A DNA stretch of 64,000 nucleotides from Anaerobutyricum hallii (GTDB lineage Bacteria; Bacillota; Clostridia; Lachnospirales; Lachnospiraceae), in contig NZ_LT907978.1 of NCBI RefSeq assembly GCF_900209925.1, positions 2,141,001-2,205,000 on the forward strand. Direction: 5' to 3'. Shown here in pieces: positions 1-8,317 of the stretch (positions are counted from its first letter, which is position 1; each line of letters begins with the position of its first letter). Below the pieces are notes generated by a model, which made no database searches, was not told where the DNA came from, and saw only the letters and a list, made by a program, of their open reading frames with translations. The position numbers and the translations under genes are program-made.

Positions 1-919
1 GATTTTTTACAATAACGCAGGCAGGAACTCCCTTCTCTAAAATGTATTTCTCCAGCATTTCTATCAGAATCTGTTGCGCGTCTCTTTCATCCCACTTTCT
101 TTTCAGATCAATGACTTTTTCATTTTCTTTCAGGCTGATGATGATCGGCCCATCCTTTTTTCCTTTTTTATTAAAGTCGAAAGCAGACCAAGCTTCGTCG
201 AAAGTAATGTCTGTTTCCAAAGTGCTCTCTCTCTTTTCTGCAGAAAGAAGCATTTTTTTCTCTTTCGGTGTAATGTAAAGTCTTCCTTCCATACAAAATT
301 TTTCCAAAGGGAATGGTTCTCTACGGATGGAACGACTGCTTTCCGGAGTGTGGTAAATCTGTAAACATTTTTCCACATCCCTGAACCCTGCCAGAACATT
401 CCACGGGAAATTTCCTGCAGAATAGCTGTACATTTTATTTTCTGGACCTCCATAAAAGTTGTGGTCTATGATCTGTTCCAGGGCCTCCCGAATCAGGATA
501 AGATAATCAAAAAGATCCTGCATTTCATATATCTTCATCTCATCCGGAAACTGATTCAATCTGGAAACCTGATAATAAACACCATCTCCTGATAGTTCAT
601 CTTCTTTCACGAACCAGAAACACTCCATGTATTCTTCTGTATATTCTTTGTATCTATCTGATAGTTGTAGACAGCGATCCCGAAAAAGATTGTTTTTCCC
701 ACTGTATCCCGGATAAATCCGGAGAGAATATTTAAATTTTTCCTCATTTAATGACTGATAGTAAGTTTGTGAAAAAAAAGAAACATGGGCTTTTTGAAGA
801 CTTCCATTTGATTGCAGCACTAAAATATCGTCTGCCTGAAAATATTTCCATGGTTTCAATTGTGCCAACTGTTTTCCTGCTCCCTGCAGGAGTTTTTCCT
901 GAAAAGACTGATCTGACAT
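1..919 (-). CDS. Uncharacterised protein, C-terminus cut by window edge
   Basis: Reading the minus strand from an ATG at 919 gives about 306 open codons without a stop to base 1, so the gene continues outside the window. The start follows a GAGGT ribosome site eight bases upstream. The product begins MSDQSFQEKLLQGAGKQL, has no signal peptide or membrane segment, and is rich in aromatic and charged residues, so it is probably cytosolic. I do not recognise a family with confidence; the last third resembles small alpha/beta domains of unknown function found in Lachnospiraceae proteins. It lies directly downstream of the outward promoter of the inverted-repeat cassette at 1003-2473, so its transcription may depend on the orientation of that cassette. 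Confidence 0.75.
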   Translation of the reverse strand, partial: MSDQSFQEKLLQGAGKQLAQLKPWKYFQADDILVLQSNGSLQKAHVSFFSQTYYQSLNEEKFKYSLRIYPGYSGKNNLFRDRCLQLSDRYKEYTEEYMECFWFVKEDELSGDGVYYQVSRLNQFPDEMKIYEMQDLFDYLILIREALEQIIDHNFYGGPENKMYSYSAGNFPWNVLAGFRDVEKCLQIYHTPESSRSIRREPFPLEKFCMEGRLYITPKEKKMLLSAEKRESTLETDITFDEAWSAFDFNKKGKKDGPIIISLKENEKVIDLKRKWDERDAQQILIEMLEKYILEKGVPACVIVKN

Positions 920-1002
920 TGTTATTACCTCGTAGATTAATATGGATTAATATTTTTCCGATTTTGAGGGTATACTTTAATTACAGATACCCATAGTTTT
1001 CG

Positions 1003-1024
1003 TGGAATAAACTATTCCTAGAAA
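1003..1024 (+). repeat. Left copy of 22-bp inverted repeat
   Basis: The 22 bases are the exact reverse complement of 2452-2473. Inside each copy is a smaller palindrome, GGAATA-AAC-TATTCC. Together they bound a 1471-bp segment that contains a tyrosine recombinase, as expected for inversion crossover sites. Confidence 0.85.
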
Positions 1025-1051
1025 GAAAAAATGAGTAATTTTTTTATCGGA

Positions 1052-1080
1052 ATTTTAACATTTTCACGGAATATTGTCAA
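1052..1080 (-). promoter_or_regulatory. Outward-facing sigma-A type promoter inside the cassette
   Basis: On the minus strand a perfect TTGACA (1080-1075) is followed after exactly 17 bases by TAAAAT (1057-1052). It fires leftwards across the left inverted repeat to the gene starting at 919. If the segment flipped, the same promoter would point rightwards into the terminator at 2495-2537. Confidence 0.65.
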
Positions 1081-1204
1081 ATCTTACAAAAGAATATCGG
1101 CAAAATGTTGATATTATCTGTAATAATCAGAAAATCAAATGTACTTTTATTGTTTTTTATTTTTTTAAGCCGTCAAAATAATATGCGAATAAGAGAAATG
1201 ATAT

Positions 1205-1345
1205 ATGAGAAAAGGTGCAAATGTTTATCACCGTTCGGATGGTCGATGGGAAGCACATCTGCTGGTTGGATATTCCTCAAATGGAATACCACATTATAAA
1301 TCGTTTTATGGGCACTCATATAAAGAAGCCCATAATAAAAAATGA
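1205..1345 (+). CDS. Arm-type DNA-binding domain of recombinase, separate small ORF
   Basis: This 46-residue ORF (MRKGANVYHRSDGRWEAHLL at its start) matches the pattern of the N-terminal arm-binding domain of Tn916-type integrases, in which a K/R-x-D-G-R-W-E motif is followed by a second beta strand and a helix. In that family it is normally fused to the core-binding and catalytic domains. Here it stops at TGA 1343-1345, overlapping the ATG (1342) of the next ORF. The boundary is a run of six A (1337-1342), so a -1 slip would fuse the two frames. Either a split, translationally coupled integrase, a programmed frameshift or a simple one-base lesion could explain this. Confidence 0.65.
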   Translation: MRKGANVYHRSDGRWEAHLLVGYSSNGIPHYKSFYGHSYKEAHNKK

Positions 1346-2379
1346 ATTATAAAATAGATGATGAGCCCACATTTTTAAAGAAACAAGAGATTATATCTTT
1401 GACTTTTTTGGAAGTTTCAGACCTTTGGCTTACAGACAATCAGCCATACTGGAAACCATCTACTTATGCAAAATATCAAAATGTTTTAGATAGTTATATT
1501 CTCCCAGCATGGAGAAATAAGTTAATCTCATCTTTGCAACAATCAGATTATGATATGCTTAGAGAATATTTAGAAGAGTTCTTGTCACAAAGTACTTTAG
1601 ATACTATAACAACTGTAGTCAGAGGCATCTGTAAATATGCAGTTTCAAAGCATTTTTTATGTTCTATTTCATTTGTTTTTCCCAAAAGTACACGTAAGAA
1701 AATATTGTTTACCGAAGTCGATTTAACTTATGAAGAAATGCTTTCTGATCAATATGATGATGCTATCCGGATATTCAGTAAGGAAGAGATGGTTCAGATC
1801 ACAGAATATCTGGTATGTCATTCTTCTCCTTCTCATATCGGCATATTAATTGCCCTTTATGAAGGGATGAGGATTGGCGAACTGTGTGCGTTACGATGGA
1901 AAGATCTTGATTTTGTAAGAAAGACCATTTATATTCTTAGAACTTATCATCGGATTTCCCAGCCTGAAACTGTTGCTGGGAAGCCTAAAACAGTATTACG
2001 ATTTGATCTTCCAAAAAACAGGAGAACACGGCTGATTCCAATGCAGCCACAATTGGCAGAATATTTATGGGAGATGTCACAGTCTTATTCGCCGGATGAT
2101 TATATTTTATCTGGAAACAGGCAGCCAATGGAACCCCGGAGTTGTTCGAATCATTTCAAACGCTTGTTAAAAGCCTGCAATCTTCCGGATATAAATTTCC
2201 ACGCCCTCCGGCATACTTTTGCTTCTAATTGTGTCGAAGCAGGCATAGATATCAAAGTACTTTCAGAAATTCTTGGACATTCTTCTGTGAAGATAACGAT
2301 GGACCTTTATGTCCATCTTTCCATGCAATATAAACAACAGCAGCTTTCCATACTTCAAATCCAGAATAATATTTTTTAA
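1342..2379 (+). CDS. Tyrosine recombinase (phage/Tn916 integrase family)
   Basis: The 345-residue protein cuts and rejoins DNA through a phosphotyrosine intermediate. A SAM-like core-binding domain spans about 20-110. The catalytic domain carries Arg177 (EGMRIGE), His287-x-x-Arg290 (HALRH), His313 (LGHSS) and Tyr323, the complete set of active residues. The usual N-terminal arm domain is in the overlapping ORF 1205-1345. The gene lies between two perfect 22-bp inverted repeats, so its likely substrate is that pair, inverting the segment that carries it. An alternative is that it is the integrase of the adjoining conjugative element; the coding direction into the element and the AT-rich surroundings do not settle this. 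Confidence 0.93.
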   Translation: MNYKIDDEPTFLKKQEIISLTFLEVSDLWLTDNQPYWKPSTYAKYQNVLDSYILPAWRNKLISSLQQSDYDMLREYLEEFLSQSTLDTITTVVRGICKYAVSKHFLCSISFVFPKSTRKKILFTEVDLTYEEMLSDQYDDAIRIFSKEEMVQITEYLVCHSSPSHIGILIALYEGMRIGELCALRWKDLDFVRKTIYILRTYHRISQPETVAGKPKTVLRFDLPKNRRTRLIPMQPQLAEYLWEMSQSYSPDDYILSGNRQPMEPRSCSNHFKRLLKACNLPDINFHALRHTFASNCVEAGIDIKVLSEILGHSSVKITMDLYVHLSMQYKQQQLSILQIQNNIF

Positions 2380-2451
2380 CCGTCAAAAATCTTGTCAGAT
2401 TATTATCTCATTCATGAAAAAATAAGGAAATAAGCCTTTTTCTGAAAAAAT

Positions 2452-2473
2452 TTTCTAGGAATAGTTTATTCCA
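2452..2473 (-). repeat. Right copy of 22-bp inverted repeat
   Basis: Exact reverse complement of 1003-1024, about 70 bases after the recombinase stop codon. Flanking bases on both sides differ between the copies, so the repeat ends sharply at 22 bp. Confidence 0.85.
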
Positions 2474-2494
2474 AGAAAATGCAATGACTGATAA

Positions 2495-2537
2495 AAAAAT
2501 TCATCTCAATCCTTAAGAAGCGATGAGGTGAATTTTT
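2495..2537. terminator. Bidirectional intrinsic terminator
   Basis: AAAAATTCATCTCA (2495-2508) pairs with TGAGGTGAATTTTT (2524-2537) with one G-U type mismatch, giving a stem with A-rich and T-rich ends. It can end transcripts from the recombinase cassette and from the minus-strand repressor gene whose stop is at 2563. Confidence 0.7.
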
Positions 2538-2562
2538 CATGTCTTTAAGAACTAACTCTATA

Positions 2563-2994
2563 TTAAATTATATCATATAAATATATATTTTTTATTACAT
2601 TTTTATATATTATATTATTTCTTTCTTTTTTTTTATTTATCTCCTCTTCCAGTTCAACTATTTTTTCAGGATCCTCAATCTGTTCCAACAATTCTTTAAA
2701 AACAATCGAAATAAAGTTCTTTCTATCTTTTGCCTGATTGATCAATTGTGTGGCATACCACTCGTCTTCCGTCATAGTCGGTTTATATGTTCTGGCATAA
2801 TTTTTTCCAGAGCGTTTTTGACCCTCCACTTGAATCATTTCTTTTTCTAATAAAGAGTTAATCATAATATGTATGTAACTGGACTTCCATGTCTTTTTAA
2901 CACAATTAACAACGATTTCTCTGGCAGTTAATGGCTGATCCGATTTCCACAACACATCCATTACTTCTTTTTCGCTGTTTGTCAATTTTATCAT
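2563..2994 (-). CDS. BlaI/MecI family transcriptional repressor
   Basis: The 143-residue product has the winged-helix start of the BlaI/MecI (penicillinase repressor) family: LTNSEKEVMDVLWK, then PLTAREIV and a recognition helix near SSYIHIMINSLLEKEMI. These repressors bind palindromic operators as dimers and are inactivated by proteolysis through a BlaR1/MecR1 sensor. No sensor or beta-lactamase gene lies nearby, so this is an orphan and its target is unknown. The C-terminal tail is lysine- and asparagine-rich. A GGAAGGA ribosome site precedes the ATG. It diverges from the XRE gene at 3204, and the AT-rich interval between them is the obvious candidate operator region. Confidence 0.88.
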   Translation of the reverse strand: MIKLTNSEKEVMDVLWKSDQPLTAREIVVNCVKKTWKSSYIHIMINSLLEKEMIQVEGQKRSGKNYARTYKPTMTEDEWYATQLINQAKDRKNFISIVFKELLEQIEDPEKIVELEEEINKKKERNNIIYKNVIKNIYLYDII

Positions 2995-3203
2995 AAATTC
3001 CTTCCTTTCTTTTATCGGATAATCTAAAATATTATTCCAAAATAATGCATTTAATCTATTTATATAATCATAACAATTCTCTTCGACTCCTGATTTTTAA
3101 CTCAAATATATACAAATAGTTATACTCGTATTTTCGTACATATTCAATATCTAAGTATAACTTTACAATATTCTTAACATATTATCAGAAAAGGGAAGAG
3201 AAA

Positions 3204-3407
3204 ATGATCAGTTACAGACCTTTGTTTGAAACCATGGCTCAAAAGAATATTACTTCCTATGCTCTATTTAAGATGGGGTTTTCCAAATCGACCTACCATT
3301 CTATTAAAAAGGGGAACAGTATCAGCACAAACACAGTCAATCAATTATGTAAAATACTGAACTGTACCGTTTCCGAGATCATAGAATTTGTTGACGATGA
3401 AGAGTAG
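3204..3407 (+). CDS. Small XRE/Cro-type helix-turn-helix regulator
   Basis: A 67-residue single-domain protein. The helix-turn-helix lies at about residues 10-55: YALFKMGFSKSTYHSIKKGN, then TVNQLCKILNCTVSEIIEFV, typical of Cro/CI-like regulators of mobile elements. It has a GGGAAGAG ribosome site. It is encoded immediately before the Abi-type gene, with about 230 non-coding bases between them, and may regulate that gene or the divergent BlaI-like gene. Confidence 0.88.
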   Translation: MISYRPLFETMAQKNITSYALFKMGFSKSTYHSIKKGNSISTNTVNQLCKILNCTVSEIIEFVDDEE

Positions 3408-3436
3408 ACCACAAATGTATTAAGTCAACTTTTATG

Positions 3437-3628
3437 TATAATAAATACTCTTACAGCATACGCTATACTTGAGCCGAACACAGATTCCAGTGCTAGAACT
3501 GACTGAAAAATTTTCAGTATATTGACTTCTACCGCTGTTTCTGCTATATTAAGCTCAGTGATCGTGTTACGGATACTTGCGAAGCCCGTGACCGGGGGAG
3601 AACCTGCGGGTCTCTCCCTCTTTTATTT
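3437..3628 (+). ncRNA. Candidate structured leader/ncRNA upstream of Abi gene
   Basis: Between the XRE stop (3407) and the Abi start (3642) there is no ORF that uses a ribosome site. A TATAAT -10 box lies at 3437-3442 (the -35 is poor). Downstream are a small palindrome CTGAAAAATTTTCAG near 3502-3516, a CCCG-TGA-CGGG pairing near 3584, and an intrinsic terminator GGGAGA (3596-3601) with TCTCCC (3613-3618) followed by a T-rich tail. This would give an RNA of roughly 180 nt ending just before the Abi ribosome site. It could be an attenuator or an RNA partner of the toxin; the sequence alone cannot distinguish these. Confidence 0.45.
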
Positions 3629-3641
3629 TAAGGAGAAATGT

Positions 3642-4586
3642 ATGTTACCACAAAAGAAATTTTCCAGTTTTTCAGAGCAGGTTGAATGGCTCCAGGATGA
3701 GAAAAAACTCATTATTTCTAACAAGCAGTATGCTGAAAATGTTCTGAAACATATCGGTTATTTCCCTTTAATGGGCGGCTACAAACACTTATTCCGAATT
3801 CCCTTAACCAAAAAATATAAAGCTGGAACTTCTTTTGATGAAATCGTTTCTCTTTATGAATTTGATGCGGAACTTCGAGAATTGTTTTTCAAATATCTGC
3901 TGCAGATAGAGCGGCATCTTCGTTCACTGATGTCCTACTATTTTTCGGAGCAATATGGAGAATCACAATCCGCTTATCTGGATGCAAACAATTTTAACAA
4001 CAGCCGCCGAAACCGTAATACTGTTAGCCGATTAATTGCGACTTTACAGAGAGCTGCATCAACAACCGATTATGTTTATATTAATTATTACCGGAATACC
4101 TATGGGAACATACCACTTTGGGTGCTGATTAACGTCCTTACTTTCGGAAATCTTTCAAAAATGTATAAGGTTTTCCCACAATCCCTGCAATCCAAAGTAT
4201 GTAAAAATTTCGGTATTATTAACCAACGACAAATGGAACAGTTCTTATCTGTCCTGACAAAATTCAGAAATGTATGTGCCCACGGCGAGCGGCTATTTAC
4301 ATACCGGACAATAGATAATATTTCTGATCTTCCCTTGCATAGAAAAATGTCAATACCTATGAACGGAATCCAGTATCAATACGGAAAAAATGATTTATTT
4401 GCTGTTGTCATCGCCTTTCGTTATTTAATACCAAGTAAAGATTTTCTTGTTTTCAAAAGAAAATTAGCTGCTTTGATTGATCATACTTCGAAAAAACTAA
4501 TCCATATAGACAGTGATGAACTCCTGAACAAAATGGGATTTCCGCCTAACTGGAAAAATATTACCCGCTACCGTTTAACACCATAG
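3642..4586 (+). CDS. Abi family protein (AbiD/AbiF-like, Abi_2)
   Basis: The 314-residue protein matches the Abi_2 family, with FSEQVEWLQ near the N-terminus, HIGYFPLMGGYKHLF at about 40, FDAELRELFFKYLLQIERHLR at about 85 and a C-terminal FRNVCAHGERLF. The last carries the R-x(n)-H signature of HEPN-like folds. Abi proteins of this type abort phage infection, probably by RNA cleavage. I placed the start at 3642 because AAGGAG lies just before it; the longer reading frame from 3522 would run through the terminator hairpin of the leader. It reads towards the conjugative element and ends at a bidirectional terminator. Confidence 0.88.
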   Translation: MLPQKKFSSFSEQVEWLQDEKKLIISNKQYAENVLKHIGYFPLMGGYKHLFRIPLTKKYKAGTSFDEIVSLYEFDAELRELFFKYLLQIERHLRSLMSYYFSEQYGESQSAYLDANNFNNSRRNRNTVSRLIATLQRAASTTDYVYINYYRNTYGNIPLWVLINVLTFGNLSKMYKVFPQSLQSKVCKNFGIINQRQMEQFLSVLTKFRNVCAHGERLFTYRTIDNISDLPLHRKMSIPMNGIQYQYGKNDLFAVVIAFRYLIPSKDFLVFKRKLAALIDHTSKKLIHIDSDELLNKMGFPPNWKNITRYRLTP

Positions 4587-4641
4587 GAAAATCACAGAAG
4601 TGGCTACCCTCGAATATCTAAAGTCAAACTTATTTGATCCG

Positions 4642-4669
4642 GCCGTCAACTATTCCAGTAGTTGGCGGC
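4642..4669. terminator. Bidirectional terminator between Abi gene and VirD4 gene
   Basis: GCCGTCAACTA (4642-4652) pairs with TAGTTGGCGGC (4659-4669) around a six-base loop and is followed by a T-rich run. It separates the convergent Abi (plus) and VirD4 (minus) genes. Confidence 0.8.
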
Positions 4670-4684
4670 TATTTTCTTTTCCTT

Positions 4685-6946
4685 CTATATATTTCTTCGA
4701 TTTACACTTCGGAACATTCTTCGGAACTGGCTCATTTTTTCTACATCCTGTAGTGAAAAATATTCTTTTATCTGCTGATCGGATAATCCATCTTCAATAC
4801 CACCTATAATTTCTTCCAACTCTTCCTCTGATAATCGATCGGCATACCGCAGCAAGCAGTCCAAAATGCTTCCGGATAAATCCCATTTCTCTTTTGTACT
4901 GAATTTCAGTACAGTATTTCTGCTTTTCTTCTGTTCACTCCGATTTGCATTATTTATGGACTTCCGCTCTCGTTCCTTTACCACGTCCGGAGGAGCCTCC
5001 ATGGCACTTACATCCCTTTTTGACATTTCCCGTACCATTGCTGCCAGCTCCTCATCCGAAGGATGTGGCCGCTCGTGCCAGTTCAGATAAAGAAATTCTT
5101 CAGCATCTACTTCAAAAGTTTTGATAGAAGTATCTGTTTTTTCCGCTTCTTTAAAAAATTCAAACTCTCTTTTGGTCAGTGCTTTGATCTTTTCTTCGGA
5201 CCGGATAGTTTTATAGATACGGTTCTTTGGATTATAGATTACCCGGACCGGATTGGTATATCCATGTTCTCCTGCCAGTTTCTCCGATTCCAGCCATGGC
5301 TGCGTGTAAAAAGGCAGGGCTTTTCTGTCATAAATCGGTTTTAATCCTTCGATAAAAAGGATACAGTCTGTTTTTGGCATCTCTCGGACCTGACCTGGTG
5401 TCATCAGCTTTATCCCAGCCTTTGACATCTGCAGATTGGAATTGCTGTGCATCCCCTGTCCCAGGCTTTCCGAACGGGTATCAATGGTCATATCTTCTAA
5501 CATATCCGAGATCCACTGGTGGGTGGAATGGGCAGTAGGCCCAGAACCCAGATAGATCGTGGCAGCACAGTTTGAGGTGAATATCTCCCATTTTTCCTGG
5601 GGATATAATGTTTTGATCTGTGCTACATCCTGTAAGATCGGCACCATAGAGATGTTCCTGCTTCGTATTTCACCCAACAGCATTTCTGCATCTGCAGGCT
5701 TTGGACCGCTATAAAATTCATCTGCCCAGAGACGCACATGGATCGGCAGTTTTCCACCTTTGCATTCATTGTCAGCCACATCCCTGAGTACCCGGAACAG
5801 CTGGGTATAAAACAGATTGATGAACAGATTATAAGATGTGTCACCGGAACGCATGACAAGAAACAGGGCAGTTTTTTTCTCCGGATCACCATTTACCCCC
5901 AATCCCAGGGATGGAATATCAATATCATCATCTTCAAAGATCCTCTTTACATCAGGAAGTTCAAACAGCCGAAGCTCCGCATTTACCATGATGATGATGG
6001 AACGGACCGTTTCTGTTGCCCCCTCTTTTAATTTGCGGTAATCCCTCACCGGAGGATAGTCGTCACCATAAACAGATGCCAGGTTATCCATCTCCTGCTG
6101 CAGTTCTGTCGTTCCTTCGTCATCCACTTTTCTGGCTTCCATATTAACCAGTTTCAGGATGTTGTTCATAGTCGGTCTTCTTCCCTGCTCCTTTGATGTC
6201 AGCCATTCATGTTCAAACATGGACTGGAGATAAAGGCCAACCCCGTCTTCCCAGAAAGGCTCTCCCTGCATGGCATCCGGAGGTTTTACCGACTGCTGGA
6301 TATTGGTGATCAATCCGATCAGATCGGAATCATTCCTGATATATAAAAATGGATTGTACCGGTCCGATTCCAGTGGGGATTTAAAATTTAATGCCTTGAC
6401 TGTCACTCCCTTTTCCTTCAGATACCTTCCATGTTTTTTCAGAAGATCCCCTTTGATATCCAGAATGATATTGGTACAGTTGGCCCGGAGCAGATTCGGT
6501 GTCAGGACAGACGTTGTTTTATAAGACCCGGATCCACCGATGACCAACAGATTCATATTGGAAAGTGCATCAAATCCGATGGCAATGTTCTCACTGAGAT
6601 AAGTATTTCTGTCCTCATCAGGATCACGCAGTTTCTTATTTGCCCTTTTGATATTTTCCCACTCTGCTACTCCATGTTCCTTGTCAAAATGATAATCCCG
6701 GTAATAGGTAATAAAATAAGACACGGCCATCAGCCAGAGGATCAGGGCAAGCCCCATGGCAAACGGTGTCTTTTCATTGAACCAGTTATGGATCGGGTGC
6801 ATGAAAATATAGGCTAATTTTTCTTTATAATTGGACAGAGTAAGGTCTCCAAATAAAAAAAGTCCTCCCATGTAATAGGCAAGGATCTCTATCAGCAGGA
6901 GAAGCAGTAAAAATAATTTCCAGGGAGTTTTCCGTTTTTCAGTCAT
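4685..6946 (-). CDS. virD4: VirD4-like type IV coupling protein (CD1115-like)
   Basis: The 753-residue protein couples the relaxosome to the type IV secretion channel at the inner membrane and uses ATP to drive DNA transfer. Two transmembrane segments lie at about 10-33 and 62-81. A Walker A motif GGSGSYKTTS lies at about 137-146 and a Walker B at VRLWADEF. The rest matches TraG/TraD-type hexameric motors, including LGEIRSRNISMVPILQDVAQ. The C-terminal 150 residues are charged and variable, as expected for a substrate-binding tail. AAGGAGG precedes the ATG. It is the leftmost transfer gene, separated from the PcfB-like protein by a cargo block. Confidence 0.95.
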   Translation of the reverse strand: MTEKRKTPWKLFLLLLLLIEILAYYMGGLFLFGDLTLSNYKEKLAYIFMHPIHNWFNEKTPFAMGLALILWLMAVSYFITYYRDYHFDKEHGVAEWENIKRANKKLRDPDEDRNTYLSENIAIGFDALSNMNLLVIGGSGSYKTTSVLTPNLLRANCTNIILDIKGDLLKKHGRYLKEKGVTVKALNFKSPLESDRYNPFLYIRNDSDLIGLITNIQQSVKPPDAMQGEPFWEDGVGLYLQSMFEHEWLTSKEQGRRPTMNNILKLVNMEARKVDDEGTTELQQEMDNLASVYGDDYPPVRDYRKLKEGATETVRSIIIMVNAELRLFELPDVKRIFEDDDIDIPSLGLGVNGDPEKKTALFLVMRSGDTSYNLFINLFYTQLFRVLRDVADNECKGGKLPIHVRLWADEFYSGPKPADAEMLLGEIRSRNISMVPILQDVAQIKTLYPQEKWEIFTSNCAATIYLGSGPTAHSTHQWISDMLEDMTIDTRSESLGQGMHSNSNLQMSKAGIKLMTPGQVREMPKTDCILFIEGLKPIYDRKALPFYTQPWLESEKLAGEHGYTNPVRVIYNPKNRIYKTIRSEEKIKALTKREFEFFKEAEKTDTSIKTFEVDAEEFLYLNWHERPHPSDEELAAMVREMSKRDVSAMEAPPDVVKERERKSINNANRSEQKKSRNTVLKFSTKEKWDLSGSILDCLLRYADRLSEEELEEIIGGIEDGLSDQQIKEYFSLQDVEKMSQFRRMFRSVNRRNI

Positions 6947-6970
6947 TTTGCCTCCTTAAAATACAAGAAA

Positions 6971-7013
6971 TAGCATCCACAAGTAAACCCTGAGAAAGTT
7001 TGAATGGATGCTA
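6971..7013. other. Hairpin in leader between VirD4 and 7200 gene
   Basis: TAGCATCCA (6971-6979) and TGGATGCTA (7005-7013) form a perfect 9-bp stem, with a weaker AAAC/GTTT pairing inside. It lies just upstream of the VirD4 start on the minus strand, where it could act as a leader structure. No T-run follows on either strand, so it is not a clear terminator. Confidence 0.4.
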
Positions 7014-7199
7014 AGACTTGTCATACTTATTATTCACTTAACTGAGGGCATCAGATTTTGTATCTGAGTACCTTTCATGCTTTGATTATACACTGGTGAT
7101 TTGCAGTTTACAATTCCCTTTTTCTCTGATTTTCCCTCTTTACTTTCCAAACACCAGTTCGTATAATAGAAGTATAAATTAATGAAAGGAAGTTATCTC

Positions 7200-7463
7200 A
7201 TGCATCAGGACAATCCACATGATTTTTTCTCATTTGCTAAACTGAAACAGGTTCCCGTCATCGCATCTTTTGACGCTGCCGGGCAGATCAAACCGATATA
7301 TGTCAGGATCAATGGAGAGGTTTTTAAAATACAGTCCTGTCACTGTAATCATAAGCTTCCCAATACTTTTGAATTCAAATGCCGTGTTATAGACAATGAT
7401 TGTTTGAAACCTTTAACACTGACCTATTACCGATCTGAAAATGCATGGATGATCCCAGGATAG
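7200..7463 (+). CDS. Small conserved-type hypothetical protein
   Basis: An 87-residue basic protein (MHQDNPHDFFSFAKLKQVPV at its start) with a CHCNHK motif and no membrane segment. I chose the ATG at 7200 because AAAGGAAG lies seven bases upstream; an in-frame ATG at 7182 would overlap that site. A TATAAT-like box in GTATAATAGAAG precedes it. It is one of very few plus-strand genes within the conjugative element and stands alone between divergent and convergent minus genes. The function is unknown; a beta-rich nucleic-acid or metal-binding fold is possible. Confidence 0.65.
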   Translation: MHQDNPHDFFSFAKLKQVPVIASFDAAGQIKPIYVRINGEVFKIQSCHCNHKLPNTFEFKCRVIDNDCLKPLTLTYYRSENAWMIPG

Positions 7464-7489
7464 GGAATCGCATAAAATAGGATGATCTT

Positions 7490-7873
7490 CTATTCTACTG
7501 TTCCGTCAATAGACAGAATGTACCTATTATCATCCTGCTCAGAGCCGGATACAGTAACATTAACATTATCTTCATGCCATCTTATGTCAAAATTGTCCTC
7601 ATGCACTATGGCCCCATCATCATAGATATCTATTGGATACTTTATGATTCTCTTTGAATCCTTGAATAATTCCAATCGGCAGTGGGTAGCACCGAAAGGC
7701 CATTCCGGTTCCCCAATCATATATATTTTTAATGTATATTGATTATCTTCTGATGTCTCTGTCATGATCTCTGTTTTGGCATAAGTTGTTCGATACCTGT
7801 AACCAGCAAACAGGATTATTAACAATATCATAAAAAGCAGCGTCAAAATAAAACATCCCTTTATTTTATGCAT
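7490..7873 (-). CDS. Small membrane-anchored extracytoplasmic protein
   Basis: The 127-residue product has one N-terminal transmembrane helix (about 6-25, rich in L, I and F) followed by an extracytoplasmic domain with many aspartates and a CRLELF strand. The start at 7873 is supported by AGGAG at a good distance; the longer frame to 7915 lacks a ribosome site. It is the last gene of a four-gene minus-strand cargo run (racemase, lipoprotein, DUF3784, this gene). I do not recognise the family. Confidence 0.72.
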   Translation of the reverse strand: MHKIKGCFILTLLFMILLIILFAGYRYRTTYAKTEIMTETSEDNQYTLKIYMIGEPEWPFGATHCRLELFKDSKRIIKYPIDIYDDGAIVHEDNFDIRWHEDNVNVTVSGSEQDDNRYILSIDGTVE

Positions 7874-7926
7874 ATATCGGCTCCTATTTTTATCTTTTCT
7901 CCAGCATATCATCAATTGGAATCTGT

Positions 7927-8259
7927 CTACTTCTTACAGACAGTATTTGCTATCACAAGCATTATTACAATATCTATTATAACAATAATCAAAGAGACCG
8001 TAGCAAACGATACTGGCAATACATTCTCAAAAATCCCCATAACAAACACCAAACCGGTTATAACGACCATTCCACTTCCAATGACTCTACTAAGTTTCTT
8101 AGCATCGTACTTATCCTTTTCTTCCTTACTTGCTGTATTATATCCAGCTATCAGATTTGCACCATGTCCTGTAAGAAGAATAATACTAAATATAGCCAAG
8201 ATAATGCCAACGCCCAATATAATCCAATCAGGACCGCTACTTATATCTTTTAATGTCAT
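7927..8259 (-). CDS. DUF3784 family membrane protein
   Basis: The 110-residue protein contains GHGANLIAGYNTASKEEKDK followed by a Y-D-A-K-K-L segment, the hallmark of DUF3784, between the first of three transmembrane helices (about 11-30) and two more (about 62-82 and 85-105). DUF3784 proteins are common small membrane proteins of Clostridia with unknown roles. The ATG has an AGGAG site. It sits between the lipoprotein and the small anchored protein, suggesting a set of envelope cargo genes. Confidence 0.85.
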   Translation of the reverse strand: MTLKDISSGPDWIILGVGIILAIFSIILLTGHGANLIAGYNTASKEEKDKYDAKKLSRVIGSGMVVITGLVFVMGIFENVLPVSFATVSLIIVIIDIVIMLVIANTVCKK

Positions 8260-8317
8260 AACACAATCCTCTCCTCAAATACCGATTGATCCAGAGCTAA
8301 AAACTGGAATTTAGAAG

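Noticed and set aside
3522-3641. Longer N-terminus for the Abi protein
   Set aside because: The extra 40 residues would be encoded by the leader containing the terminator hairpin, and AAGGAG is positioned for the ATG at 3642.
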